A program made the position numbers and the translations under genes. 16,930 nucleotides of DNA from Desulfobulbus sp. (lineage in GTDB: Bacteria > Desulfobacterota > Desulfobulbia > Desulfobulbales > Desulfobulbaceae), in NCBI GenBank assembly GCA_030602145.1, contig JAUWAH010000004.1, forward strand, positions 1 to 16,930, in the 5' to 3' direction. Positions 1-9,089 of the stretch are shown one piece after another. Numbering within the stretch: the stretch's first letter is position 1; every line of letters begins with the position of its first letter. The notes under the pieces were generated by a model, which was not told where the DNA came from, did no database searches, and worked only from the letters and a program-made list of their open reading frames with translations.

Positions 1-837
1 GGGGAAGTTATGGGTCTCGGCGGTGAGCAGCGGATGGTAGCAGACCGAGGCCTCATGCATCGGCGAGGGCTCGCCCGGCCGCACGGGCAAAAGCGTGGTC
101 AGGGTGTACCCCTCGATGACGCTGGAGTTGTCCTTGAAGGCCACCTTGCTGCCCTTGGGATTGGCAGCCAGGGTGTCGGTGACCACCTTAAACAGCGGTC
201 TGTCGTAGTGCTGGCCGTCGATCACCTGCTTGCCGCGGAAAAAGCCGTGGCGGGAGTGTTCGGAGTTGGCGTTGTTGAGATCCATGATCTCGACGATGGT
301 CGGGTTACGGTTGCAGCGCTTGACGAAATAGTCATAGTACAGTTCTCGATCCCACTGATCCATCGAGATGCCGGGGATGTCGAGCAGGCCATCCGGTCCC
401 TTGGCTTTGAGATCGACCTCGTAGACCGGCTCGGGCGTGACACCTGTCTCGAAGGTGGTCAGCGGTGCAGGGTAGACACACTCGGTCATCCGGTCGTGGT
501 GGCTGGCAACGAAGGTTTCGATCGTCTCGCCGTCGGGCACCAGGTAGCGTCGGGAGCGTTCCACTCGGGTAACCACGTCAAGGCCCACGGCCCGGCAGAT
601 GGAGACCATGTTCGACGACCAGGCGGTGGCGAAATTCATCCTTGGGCCGATTTCGACCACCCGCTCGCCGACGAGTTGTGGCACGAGGGTGACGGTGTCG
701 AGGAGAAAGCCGTCGGCCAGGATCAGCCGCAGCCGCCCGATCTCCGCAGGCGTAAGCGCACGGCCGGATTCAATGTTGAAGCAGTAGGCGAAATCGGACT
801 TGACCTGACGATGGAGCTGGATGACGAGAGATGACAT
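1..837 (-). CDS. purL: Phosphoribosylformylglycinamidine synthase, N-terminal part (partial)
   Basis: FGAM synthase carries out the ATP- and glutamine-dependent conversion of FGAR to FGAM, the fourth step of cytosolic purine synthesis. Only the first 279 residues lie in the window; the frame stays open to base 1. Residues 1-60 look like the PurS-like N-terminal domain. They are followed by GPRMNFATAWSSN (64-76), the conserved NSEHSRHGFF (191-200) and, at the edge, TAETHNFP (272-279), which starts the ATP-binding FGAM synthetase domain. The serine in NSEHS and the THNFP ending resemble the long single-chain enzymes (animal and Bacteroides type) rather than the short PurL that works with separate PurS and PurQ. 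The ATG at 837 is the only start available, because an in-frame stop lies 30 nt upstream. No good Shine-Dalgarno is visible. The 89-nt gap to the methyltransferase upstream probably holds its own promoter, but I could not fix one. Confidence 0.93.
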   Translation of the reverse strand, partial: MSSLVIQLHRQVKSDFAYCFNIESGRALTPAEIGRLRLILADGFLLDTVTLVPQLVGERVVEIGPRMNFATAWSSNMVSICRAVGLDVVTRVERSRRYLVPDGETIETFVASHHDRMTECVYPAPLTTFETGVTPEPVYEVDLKAKGPDGLLDIPGISMDQWDRELYYDYFVKRCNRNPTIVEIMDLNNANSEHSRHGFFRGKQVIDGQHYDRPLFKVVTDTLAANPKGSKVAFKDNSSVIEGYTLTTLLPVRPGEPSPMHEASVCYHPLLTAETHNFP

Positions 838-926
838 GGTTGCTCGTTGGTTTATAGATGATAGTTAGAGAAAGTGTGGGATGGACTGCGGCGATAATGA
901 GCTGACTTATTGCTGCAACGGGTTAT

Positions 927-2180
927 TCACCGACTGAGCTTTAGCAAGTCCGGATGATATTGCTGCTGAGCTGGTGTTTGATATAAACGGCCCTTGCCAG
1001 TTCCTGGATGAGGGGCATGATTGCCCAAGAGGTTCAAATACTCTTTAGGCACCGGTTGGGTTTGTGCGGGTGGTGGAATGTTGGCATTTCTTGAGATCGC
1101 GAGTTTTGGTGCTTCTCTAATTTGTTGTCCGAATAGCTGCTCGAGTAATGAACGACCAAGTATTTCTGCTAGCAGCGAAGGGACCGCGTTGCCAATTTGA
1201 CGCTGAACCTCGACTCTTGGTGCATTAATCCGGAAGGTGCTGGGAAACGTTTGAAGAGCGGCCAATTCTCTCCATGACAGTTTGCGATTCTCCCAATGAA
1301 ATGGTCCGACTGCCGATCCTGGTTGAGCCTGGATAGTCCATGAAGGCCTGTTCTTCGCAAGTTTCAGCAAAAAGCACCAATACCGTGTTCGCCATCCAAA
1401 AAGCGGTAGCCCGCCCTTTCTGTCAGTATGCCAAAGATAATTTTCTCCCTCTGGAATCGACGGGAGTAACTTGCCCCATTTTCCGCCAACCTGAAGCTTT
1501 TCGTCTGCATCGGGCTGAACGCTTGCCAAGGCGTCCCATGCGGTGGAGTATGAACTTCGATTAAGATCGAACAGAGTGGGGCACCTTGTATCAGCTTCTT
1601 TATGGGTTGGTTGCGGGAATATGAACTCCTTGCCGGTGCGTAGCGCTATCAGGAAAAAACGGACACGAAGTTGTGGTACTCCAAAATCTGCGGCATTGAG
1701 GACTCTCCAACTTGGTCTGTACTCTGTTCCCCCTCTCTTGTTAATATCACGAATTCTTTGAAGGATAAATTGAAAGCCTTCCTCCTTGCCTGTGTAGTTT
1801 ATGCCGTGGACATTCTCAAGGAGGAACGCCTTGGGCTTGAGGCTTTCAACAACACGGAAGTACTCGTCCAGTGTGTTTGCTCGCGGATCCTTAAGACGAA
1901 GTGTGTCACCTCTGGACCAATACGCAGACTTTGAAAACGGTTGACACGGAGGACCACCGATCACCAGGTCCACAGAATCTTTCGCTGAACCAGTAAAGCG
2001 ACGGATTTCCGCCGAGGAAACATCTTCGATTGGGGCGCATTGCACGTCAGTTCGACCGTTCAAGCGCAGCGTATCGCAAGAGTGGCGGTCAACATCGTTT
2101 CTGTAGACGACATTCCAGCCAGCGGCTTCCATGCCGTAATCGAGACCACCGCAACCAGTGAACAGGCTAACCACGTTCAC
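927..2180 (-). CDS. DNA (cytosine-5-)-methyltransferase of a type II restriction-modification system
   Basis: This 417-residue enzyme transfers a methyl group from S-adenosylmethionine to C5 of cytosine in a specific DNA site. Its likely job is to protect the host from the endonuclease encoded just upstream. The canonical C5 motifs appear in order: motif I LFTGCGGLD (6-14), motif IV GGPPCQPFS (75-83) with catalytic Cys79, motif VI ENV (122-124), motif VIII QLRVR (170-174), motif IX RELAALQTFP (304-313) and motif X QIGNAVP (328-334). The target recognition domain lies between about 180 and 300 and contains a WRTRYW stretch. I cannot assign the recognition sequence. The start is GTG, 4 nt after the endonuclease stop, with a modest AGAGG upstream. 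There is no N-terminal helix-turn-helix extension of the autoregulatory kind. A Pro/Gln-rich tail of about 60 residues follows motif X. The gene is poorer in GC than its neighbours, which suggests transfer. Confidence 0.93.
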   Translation of the reverse strand: MNVVSLFTGCGGLDYGMEAAGWNVVYRNDVDRHSCDTLRLNGRTDVQCAPIEDVSSAEIRRFTGSAKDSVDLVIGGPPCQPFSKSAYWSRGDTLRLKDPRANTLDEYFRVVESLKPKAFLLENVHGINYTGKEEGFQFILQRIRDINKRGGTEYRPSWRVLNAADFGVPQLRVRFFLIALRTGKEFIFPQPTHKEADTRCPTLFDLNRSSYSTAWDALASVQPDADEKLQVGGKWGKLLPSIPEGENYLWHTDRKGGLPLFGWRTRYWCFLLKLAKNRPSWTIQAQPGSAVGPFHWENRKLSWRELAALQTFPSTFRINAPRVEVQRQIGNAVPSLLAEILGRSLLEQLFGQQIREAPKLAISRNANIPPPAQTQPVPKEYLNLLGNHAPHPGTGKGRLYQTPAQQQYHPDLLKLSR

Positions 2181-2184
2181 GGGC

Positions 2185-3156
2185 CTAAACCTCTGGGTCG
2201 AAGACCACCTCGGTCTTCTTTCGATTTACTGCCGAAATTATGTCCGTTATTCCGTGTTTGACAATTCGAGAGTGAATTTCGGCCCACTGTTTTGTCTCGT
2301 CAGCTACAGAGACATGCACGTTAACCTCAGCACTTGCACCTGTGCCCCAAGAGCGCAAACCAATCCCGGGGGTCCGCTTAGGCTGTTTCTGGAGAATTCG
2401 AACAGCCTTGCGTGCAGAGATAATTCGGAACACCGGGATGGCAACATGTCGCGAAAAAGCCTCCCAATGCCGATTTACCATCGAATAAACAAATCGGTCT
2501 TCCGCATCACGAATCAATGGGCCGGCATACTTGGACAGTATTTTCCATACAGATGCTTCTTCGGCGGAGAAGTAGGTGAGCAGGTTTCTCTCGATTTTTG
2601 ATATCAGCTTGTAATCAATGCAAATTGCGTACAAAAGATTGGGTTCCCTCTCTAATGCATCGTAGGCTTTGTATGCGGGAATTGGTATGCAGTCGTCAGG
2701 ATCGAGTCCAACTAAACTTGTCGCATTTTCGAAGCGAGTACCCGCGTTCTTGACGTTGACAGGAAGCGCTATGCCGCTCTCCATTATGGTGAAATCGACC
2801 AGAGTATGCCCGGTGAATCTTTCATCCCGGTAATTCACTGAGGGTCTTGCTTCTCGAAGATGGTCAAGTTGATCAAGGAACTGACGCTCTGTAACAGCAG
2901 CTGGAAACATCTTTGTAATAGGGTTCTCGGCTGAGCCTATGCGTGTTCGCTCTTCCAGGAACGATTTGAACTCGGTGTCTCGCAAAGTCTCAACGATTTC
3001 GCGACTTCGTTTCAGACTCAGGGAGCTTGATTCGTACAATGCGCGTGCTGTAGCCTCCTTTTCAGCGCCATCTCGTAAGGCTACTTGCGCCTTTGCAATC
3101 TGGGCACCGACCCAGCGAGAATCGCCCAAAATACGGGCTACATGCTCAGAGGACAT
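2185..3156 (-). CDS. Probable type II restriction endonuclease, family not identified
   Basis: This 323-residue protein is encoded directly upstream of, and only 4 nt from, the cytosine-5 methyltransferase, on the same strand and in the same low-GC island. That makes it the expected cognate endonuclease. Residues 15-70 are highly charged and probably helical. In the middle, LVDFTI (119-124) and LPVNVKN (131-137) are spaced like a PD-(D/E)XK core, with Asp121 and Lys136. The usual acidic residue before the lysine is replaced by Asn134. A well-defined segment, SLVGLDPDDCIPIPAYKAYDAL, follows at about 147-168. The ATG at 3156 is supported by an AGGAAG about 7 nt upstream. No methyltransferase motif, helicase motif or membrane segment is seen. 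The nuclease role is inferred mainly from position plus the D...NxK pattern. An accessory or control protein is the main alternative. Confidence 0.66.
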   Translation of the reverse strand: MSSEHVARILGDSRWVGAQIAKAQVALRDGAEKEATARALYESSSLSLKRSREIVETLRDTEFKSFLEERTRIGSAENPITKMFPAAVTERQFLDQLDHLREARPSVNYRDERFTGHTLVDFTIMESGIALPVNVKNAGTRFENATSLVGLDPDDCIPIPAYKAYDALEREPNLLYAICIDYKLISKIERNLLTYFSAEEASVWKILSKYAGPLIRDAEDRFVYSMVNRHWEAFSRHVAIPVFRIISARKAVRILQKQPKRTPGIGLRSWGTGASAEVNVHVSVADETKQWAEIHSRIVKHGITDIISAVNRKKTEVVFDPEV

Positions 3157-3177
3157 CAGGTCTTCCTGTTATGACTG

Positions 3178-3203
3178 AAAAAAAGGGGGGCATTGATCAT
3201 GCC
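3178..3203 (-). terminator. Weak hairpin plus T-tract between the radical SAM gene and the endonuclease
   Basis: Read on the minus strand, GGCAT-GATCA-ATGCC is a 5-bp inverted repeat. It is followed by a run of C and then seven T (3184 down to 3178). It lies about 90 nt after the radical SAM stop and 20-45 nt before the endonuclease start. It may end the prfC operon. The stem is short, so it could instead be an operator in front of the restriction-modification genes. Confidence 0.35.
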
Positions 3204-3290
3204 ATTATTTTAAGGTGCCAAAGAACAAGTAGCATGAATCGGGCTTTTTTTCCGCCTCAAAGTGGGATGTGAAGTTGTGTTTTTCATCGC

Positions 3291-4814
3291 TTATCGAGGG
3301 GGTGAGAAAAAGGAAGCGTGGTTGGATGTGAAAAAAGGTGGATCTCTGCGCAGGATGGCACCGATCTCCGGTTGGCGTTTGAACTCGCGGTCGAGGAAGG
3401 TCCGCACCGAACGGCGGTCCCAGCCCCGGGGATGGGCGAAATCCAGGTAGAGCGACAGGTCGCCCGGCGAAAAGGCGGCACCGGGCAGGTTGTTGGCCTC
3501 GGCGCTGGTTGTCGGCATGTTGAAAATCGCCAGGTTGAGAAAGGTGATCGTTTGGTGATGACGCCGGACAAAGGCCATGGTGGCGCGGGCCTCGTCGTGG
3601 GATTCCGTCGGTGTGCCGAAGAGCAGATAGACGTAGGTGGCGATGCCGGCCCGGTGCAGGGCTGCGAAGACTTGTTCCGCCTGCTCCAGGCGAATTCCCT
3701 TGTCCATGGCATCCAGCACCTCCTGGCTGCCCGATTCCAATCCCAGCTTGAGCATTGTGCAGCCGGCGGTACGCAGCCGGCGGCAGAAGTTGACGTCGGT
3801 CAGTTGTTCATGAAAGCGGACGAAGCCGTACCAGGGCGGGCCGGGGGGCTGGTCGGCCAATGCGCGCAGCAATGCCGGGCTGAGCGCATTGTCGAGCAGA
3901 TGGATCAGGGCGGGCTGCACGGCCGTGCTGAGTTGGGTGAGTTGGTTGATGACGGTCTGCGGCGGGATGGGCTGATACCGGTTCTGCTCGGCGGTTTCCG
4001 GGCAGAAGGTGCAGCGGTTCCAGTAACAGCCGCGCGAAGCGGCATAGGGCAGAATCGGGCCGGGGGCGAGATAGCCGGCGAACGGCAGGTCGCTGTAATC
4101 GGGGGCAGTGTCCTCAACTGGTCCATTATAGCCCAGGAGGCGCAGCAGCGGTGCTTCGCCGGGGCCCTGGATGCAGCAGTCGACCAGGCCGGCAAAGGGA
4201 TCGTTCCAGCCGGGATGGCTCATCCAGGAACTGAGCAGGCCGCCGCCGAGTGCCAGCTTGATCCCTGGCCAGCGCCGTCTGATATAACCCAGCAGGGCAA
4301 AAGCGCAGACCGCCTGGCTGAGGTAGCAGAGCGACAGACCAATCCATGCGGGTTGCAACTCCTCCAGCAGGGCGGGCAGGCGTGCCTCCATCCATGGATT
4401 AAAAGGATTGCACTCTGGATGCTCGGCGCCGCGCAGCAGCTCGTCGCTGGAGAGCGGATGAAGATCGTCCTGGAAATTGCTCAGACTGAGGTTGATCGAC
4501 GGCCGTCGCCGCGCCAGCAGTTCCAACGCCCGGTTGAGGTCGCGCACCGACCGTTGGTAGCGGTCGATGTTGCTGTACAGCTCCGGGTTGCGCAGGGCGA
4601 CCAGGTTGTCGCCGCGATGCTTGAGGGCCCGTTTGGACCAGGCATCGTTAACTTCTTGGGGGTGGGTTTGCTCCAGTACATACAAATAACCTTCGAGATT
4701 GGCGTCCAATTGGGCGCAGTCGATGCCGTGCCGGCGGAGGCAACCGGCCAGGGCGGCGATGCCGGGTGGCGGTTCGCTGGGCTTGGCCGCCGGGGGGTGA
4801 ATGAGGAGGATCAC
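3291..4814 (-). CDS. Radical SAM protein with B12-binding-like N-terminus, substrate unknown
   Basis: This 507-residue protein has the two-part layout of cobalamin-dependent-type radical SAM enzymes. The N-terminus starts [11 protein letters not shown] with PPPGIAALAG (15-24), and LALGGGLLS (187-195) and IQGPGEAPL (215-223) follow, as in B12-binding radical SAM proteins. I see no DxHxxG cobalamin ligand motif. The radical SAM core begins at ASRGCYWNRCTFC, with Cys263, Cys268 and Cys271 spaced C-x4-C-x2-C to hold the 4Fe-4S cluster. GLESGSQEVLDAMDKG (358-373) is the SAM-binding/strand region typical of the family. The start is GTG, overlapping the GNAT stop by 4 nt (GTGA), so translation is probably coupled to that gene. 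It is the last gene of the prfC operon. The reaction cannot be named from sequence. Methylation, C-C bond chemistry or sulfur insertion are all possible for this broad group. Confidence 0.85.
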   Translation of the reverse strand: MILLIHPPAAKPSEPPPGIAALAGCLRRHGIDCAQLDANLEGYLYVLEQTHPQEVNDAWSKRALKHRGDNLVALRNPELYSNIDRYQRSVRDLNRALELLARRRPSINLSLSNFQDDLHPLSSDELLRGAEHPECNPFNPWMEARLPALLEELQPAWIGLSLCYLSQAVCAFALLGYIRRRWPGIKLALGGGLLSSWMSHPGWNDPFAGLVDCCIQGPGEAPLLRLLGYNGPVEDTAPDYSDLPFAGYLAPGPILPYAASRGCYWNRCTFCPETAEQNRYQPIPPQTVINQLTQLSTAVQPALIHLLDNALSPALLRALADQPPGPPWYGFVRFHEQLTDVNFCRRLRTAGCTMLKLGLESGSQEVLDAMDKGIRLEQAEQVFAALHRAGIATYVYLLFGTPTESHDEARATMAFVRRHHQTITFLNLAIFNMPTTSAEANNLPGAAFSPGDLSLYLDFAHPRGWDRRSVRTFLDREFKRQPEIGAILRRDPPFFTSNHASFFSPPR

Positions 4815-5325
4815 GGCTGGGCGGCGCCGGCTGGAGGGTTGGAGTGCCGCCGCATGGTCCAGGCATGGGACTCTTCGGCGACGGTCGCAAAGCCGAGCCT
4901 TCGGTAGAGCCGTTTGGCCGGATTGTTTTTGAGAACGCTGAGTTCCATTGCAGCGCCGCAGGCGTCGGCTTCGGCGCTCAGTGTGCGGAGCAGTGTGGTC
5001 CCCAGCCCTAGGCTCTGCGCCTCGGGGGCGAGGAGGAGTTGCACCAGCCGCCAGGGACAGGCGGCGCGATCCAGCTTGAGCATGCCGATCGCTTCGCCGT
5101 CGCAGAGGATGATCGAGGCCTTGTCAAAACCCATCCGTAGCCGTCGTTCCAGGTCTTCTTGCTCCAGCGAGAGGCCTGCGGAGCGGAAATGTGGGCTCAT
5201 GGCCGATCGCCACAGCCTGCGGAGGAGGGGCAGGTCCTCCTCGACCGCCGGACGCAGGGCAAGGGAAGGAGCATCCGCCGATGCTCCGGGTCGCAGCGCC
5301 GCGGCCGTGTGGGCAACCCCATCAC

Positions 5326-5329
<4 letters not shown>
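4811..5329 (-). CDS. GNAT-family N-acetyltransferase
   Basis: This is a 172-residue GNAT acetyltransferase, which would transfer an acetyl group from acetyl-CoA to an amine of a protein or small molecule. The fold starts near [18 protein letters not shown] (22-39). Motif [18 protein letters not shown] (98-114), contains the QxxGxG pyrophosphate-binding turn (Gln105, Gly108, Gly110). Motif B is [13 protein letters not shown] (135-147), followed by the usual beta-bulge end. The frame is open well upstream into prfC. I chose the GTG at 5329 because it overlaps the prfC TGA as GTGA, the same arrangement as at the next junction, and because it leaves a normal-length GNAT with a short tail before the first strand. 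The substrate is unknown. Its position between RF3 and a radical SAM gene hints at a modification role, but that is inference. Confidence 0.82.
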
Positions 5330-6915
<1,586 letters not shown>

Positions 6916-6967
6916 GTTGCTCCGCTCGGACTGATGACTCGATATGCCGGCCGGTGGGTCGGCGTGC

Positions 6968-6998
6968 AAAAAAAAATTGGGCCGGAATCCGGCCCAAT
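6968..6998 (-). terminator. Strong intrinsic terminator
   Basis: A perfect 10-bp stem (6976-6985 pairing with 6989-6998, arm ATTGGGCCGG) has a 3-nt loop. On the minus strand it is followed directly by an uninterrupted T run (to 6968). It lies about 110 nt after the stop of the Na+/Pi cotransporter gene and about 50 nt before the prfC start. It most likely ends the cotransporter transcript. Because it sits in the prfC leader, attenuation is a second possibility. Confidence 0.92.
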
Positions 6999-7015
6999 CG
7001 CGGAAAATCAACCCC

Positions 7016-7045
7016 TATATACAAGATATGCCGCCATTTGTCCAA
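7016..7045 (-). promoter_or_regulatory. Candidate sigma-70 promoter upstream of prfC
   Basis: On the minus strand TTGGAC (7045-7040) and TATATA (7021-7016) are spaced by 18 nt. The predicted transcript would start near 7009, only about 10 nt before the terminator hairpin. Either it makes a very short RNA, or prfC is controlled by attenuation, or the match is chance. Confidence 0.3.
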
Positions 7046-7110
7046 TCGAGAATGCGGCCCTTCCCAGGCGATGCAAAGGGGCCTGCCCAGAAGGAGCGGG
7101 GCAGATCCCT

Positions 7111-8781
7111 TCAGCCCGCAGTCGGTTGCGGGGTCAGCAAGGGCTCGGCGGGAGCGGTTTGGGTGATCAGGTTTTGCATGCTCAGGATCAGCATGCGGCT
7201 GGACTGGGTCAGGTAGCGGTTGATCATCAACAGGGTGGTGACATCCTGTTCCCGGATGGCACGTTTGGCCACCGAACCGGCACAGGCGCGCAAAAACAGC
7301 TTGTCGGCCTCCTCGACGTTCTGGAACAGAAGACGCAGCGCTTCCTCCTGACCCTCGGGACGCGGTTCGGCCGTCACGTGCTCCACTCCGCGCCACAGGC
7401 TGGTAAGCCGATCATGGAATTCGGCATGGGCCTGGTGCAGGAAGGCGTTGTCTTCCCGGCCGATTTCCTCGATCTCGGTGCGCAGCTCGTACAGGTTCCG
7501 CACCACATTCATGACGCTGCGGCTGGAACGGATGATCGGCTCCAACTGGAGGGCTTCCTGCGCATCAATGGCCACAGACTGTATCTGGGCGTAAAAGGTA
7601 AAAATTTCGGCGTGGAGCCGCTCAAGGTCGCCATGGGTGAGCGGCGTGGTGTCCGCATCGGTGGTGTCATCCGCCGATACACGGGCCGTGTCGATCTGCA
7701 ACCCGTAGCGCGCCCCGATATAACGGATCGACAAGAGCAGTTGATGACGCACCTCGTTGCGCAGGGCGGCAAGGGCCGCTTCGGGGACCTCGGGCGTAGT
7801 GTTGTGGATGTACCTGGTGAGCACCAGCCGTTTTTCGGGAAAGAAACGGTCCAACAGGCGCACGAGCAGGGGGATCCAGGGGAAGAAGAGAAGCACGCCA
7901 AGGAGATTGAAGAGGGTGTGGAACATGGCGACGCTCAGGACCGGATTGTCACCGAGCTGAAACAGGTCGTGGGTGATCCACGACATCAGCGGCAGCAGGG
8001 GCAGGACGGCCACGCCAGTGGCCATATTGAAGATCAGCGAGCTGACCGCGGTCTGCTTTTTGGCTGGCATGCCGCCTATGGCTCCCAGCATGACGGTAAC
8101 CGTGGTGCCGACGTTGGCGCCGATCACCATGGCCGCTCCCTCCCTGTAATCGATGATGCCTGAAAAAAGGGCGGTGAGGATGATGGCGATGGTGGCGGAG
8201 CTGGACTGCATCACCGCGGTCATGACAACACCAACCGCCACATAAACCCACAGACCCAGGTCGGGCAGGAAAGACAGGTCGACCGCCGCGGCAAAGGTTT
8301 CGACGCTGGTTTTCATGAAATCCAGGCCGTGGAAGAGGAAACCGAAGGAGACCAGCAGCTTGGAAACGTTGGTGTAGCGGTTGGAGCCGGAGAAAAAAAT
8401 CAATCCCAGGCCACCGATGCCGATCAGCGGCAGGGCGAAGACGTCGATCTTGAACTGAAAACCCACCAGGGCTACGATCCAGGCGGTGCAGGTGGTGCCG
8501 ACATTGGCGCCCATGAGCACCGCCACCGCATTGGCCAGCGACATCAAGCCCGCCCCGACAAAGGCGAGCACCATCAGGGAGACCGCGGAACTGGACTGGA
8601 GGACGGCGGTGGCGGCAAAGCCGGTCAGGAGTCCCTTGAGGCGGTTGTCGGTGAAGCGGCGGATCAGGGTTTTGAACGACCGACCGGCCAGGATCTTGAT
8701 GGATTCCTCCATCATGAACATGCCGAACAGGAAGATCCCCAGTCCGGCGAGGAACTTCCAGCCATCAAACATCTCCCACAT
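7111..8781 (-). CDS. Na+/phosphate cotransporter family protein with PhoU-like C-terminus
   Basis: This 556-residue inner-membrane protein belongs to the NptA / SLC34-like Na+/Pi cotransporter family. The N-terminal half is hydrophobic and carries the inverted duplication typical of the family: VLQSSSAVS (60-68) with GANVGTT (91-97), then VMQSSSATI (190-198) with GANVGTT (221-227). The QSSS motifs form the sodium and phosphate site. From about residue 340 the protein is soluble, charged and helical, as expected for the PhoU-like domain found in the long bacterial members. The ATG at 8781 has a strong GAGGAGG about 7 nt upstream, the best ribosome site in the window. A strong terminator follows the gene. 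Phosphate uptake or balance is the likely role. Some PhoU-fused members have no proven transport function, so the exact role is inferred. Confidence 0.92.
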   Translation of the reverse strand: MWEMFDGWKFLAGLGIFLFGMFMMEESIKILAGRSFKTLIRRFTDNRLKGLLTGFAATAVLQSSSAVSLMVLAFVGAGLMSLANAVAVLMGANVGTTCTAWIVALVGFQFKIDVFALPLIGIGGLGLIFFSGSNRYTNVSKLLVSFGFLFHGLDFMKTSVETFAAAVDLSFLPDLGLWVYVAVGVVMTAVMQSSSATIAIILTALFSGIIDYREGAAMVIGANVGTTVTVMLGAIGGMPAKKQTAVSSLIFNMATGVAVLPLLPLMSWITHDLFQLGDNPVLSVAMFHTLFNLLGVLLFFPWIPLLVRLLDRFFPEKRLVLTRYIHNTTPEVPEAALAALRNEVRHQLLLSIRYIGARYGLQIDTARVSADDTTDADTTPLTHGDLERLHAEIFTFYAQIQSVAIDAQEALQLEPIIRSSRSVMNVVRNLYELRTEIEEIGREDNAFLHQAHAEFHDRLTSLWRGVEHVTAEPRPEGQEEALRLLFQNVEEADKLFLRACAGSVAKRAIREQDVTTLLMINRYLTQSSRMLILSMQNLITQTAPAEPLLTPQPTAG

Positions 8782-8850
8782 GATCTACCTCCTCAAATCC
8801 GCGCACCGCTCATGGTGACATGCCGACGGTGGGGGAAAGGCTGAAACAGC

Positions 8851-8881
8851 AAGACCCCGTGGATGGCTTCCACGGGGTCTT
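8851..8881 (-). terminator. Hairpin terminator after tRNA-Asn
   Basis: A perfect 13-bp inverted repeat (8851-8863 with 8869-8881, arm AAGACCCCGTGGA) has a 5-nt loop. It lies 40 nt downstream of the tRNA on the minus strand. The sequence after it is only moderately T-rich (CTTGCTGTTT). Its position between the tRNA and the cotransporter start supports termination of the tRNA transcript. Confidence 0.75.
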
Positions 8882-8920
8882 GTCGATCATCATGAATCGT
8901 CCGATGGACGAATTGTCTGT

Positions 8921-8996
8921 TGGCTCCCCGGGAGGGACTCGAACCCCCGACAAGGCGGTTAACAGCCGCCTGCTCTACCAACTGAGCTACCGAGGA
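8921..8996 (-). tRNA. tRNA-Asn (anticodon GTT)
   Basis: This is a complete cloverleaf of 73 nt plus an encoded CCA. The acceptor stem TCCTCGG pairs with CCGGGGA with one G-U pair. The D arm is GCTC-AGTTGGTA-GAGC. The anticodon arm is GGCGG-CTGTTAA-CCGCC, giving anticodon GTT. The T arm loop is TTCGAGT. The discriminator base is G, followed by CCA at 8923-8921. The tRNA reads AAC/AAU. It lies alone between the sensor kinase and the cotransporter. Confidence 0.97.
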
Positions 8997-9052
8997 ATGG
9001 TGCTCCAAGAAAACGGCCGTGAACAAAGCCAAGACCGTTTCGAGACTGGCTA

Positions 9053-9079
9053 ATTAGCACAGAGACAAATGACCGTCAA
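9053..9079 (-). promoter_or_regulatory. Candidate promoter of tRNA-Asn
   Basis: On the minus strand TTGACG (9079-9074) is followed 15 nt later by GCTAAT (9058-9053); an overlapping TAATTA sits at 17 nt spacing. The start would be about 45 nt before the mature tRNA. It lies just after the sensor-kinase stop, which fits a separately transcribed tRNA. Confidence 0.42.
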
Positions 9080-9089
9080 GAAAAAGTTG

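Noticed and set aside
10..834. Plus-strand open frame of 274 codons at the left edge
   Set aside because: The minus strand encodes the N-terminal part of PurL with NSEHSRH and ETHNFP motifs, so the plus frame is a shadow.
3318..4907. Open frame of 529 codons on the plus strand opposite the radical SAM and GNAT genes
   Set aside because: It is the antisense shadow of GC-rich coding sequence. The translation has no recognisable domain, while the minus strand gives clear protein families.
8921..8996. tRNA-Asn as an integration site for a mobile element
   Set aside because: No integrase, no repeat of the tRNA 3' end elsewhere in the window, and ordinary chromosomal genes on both sides.
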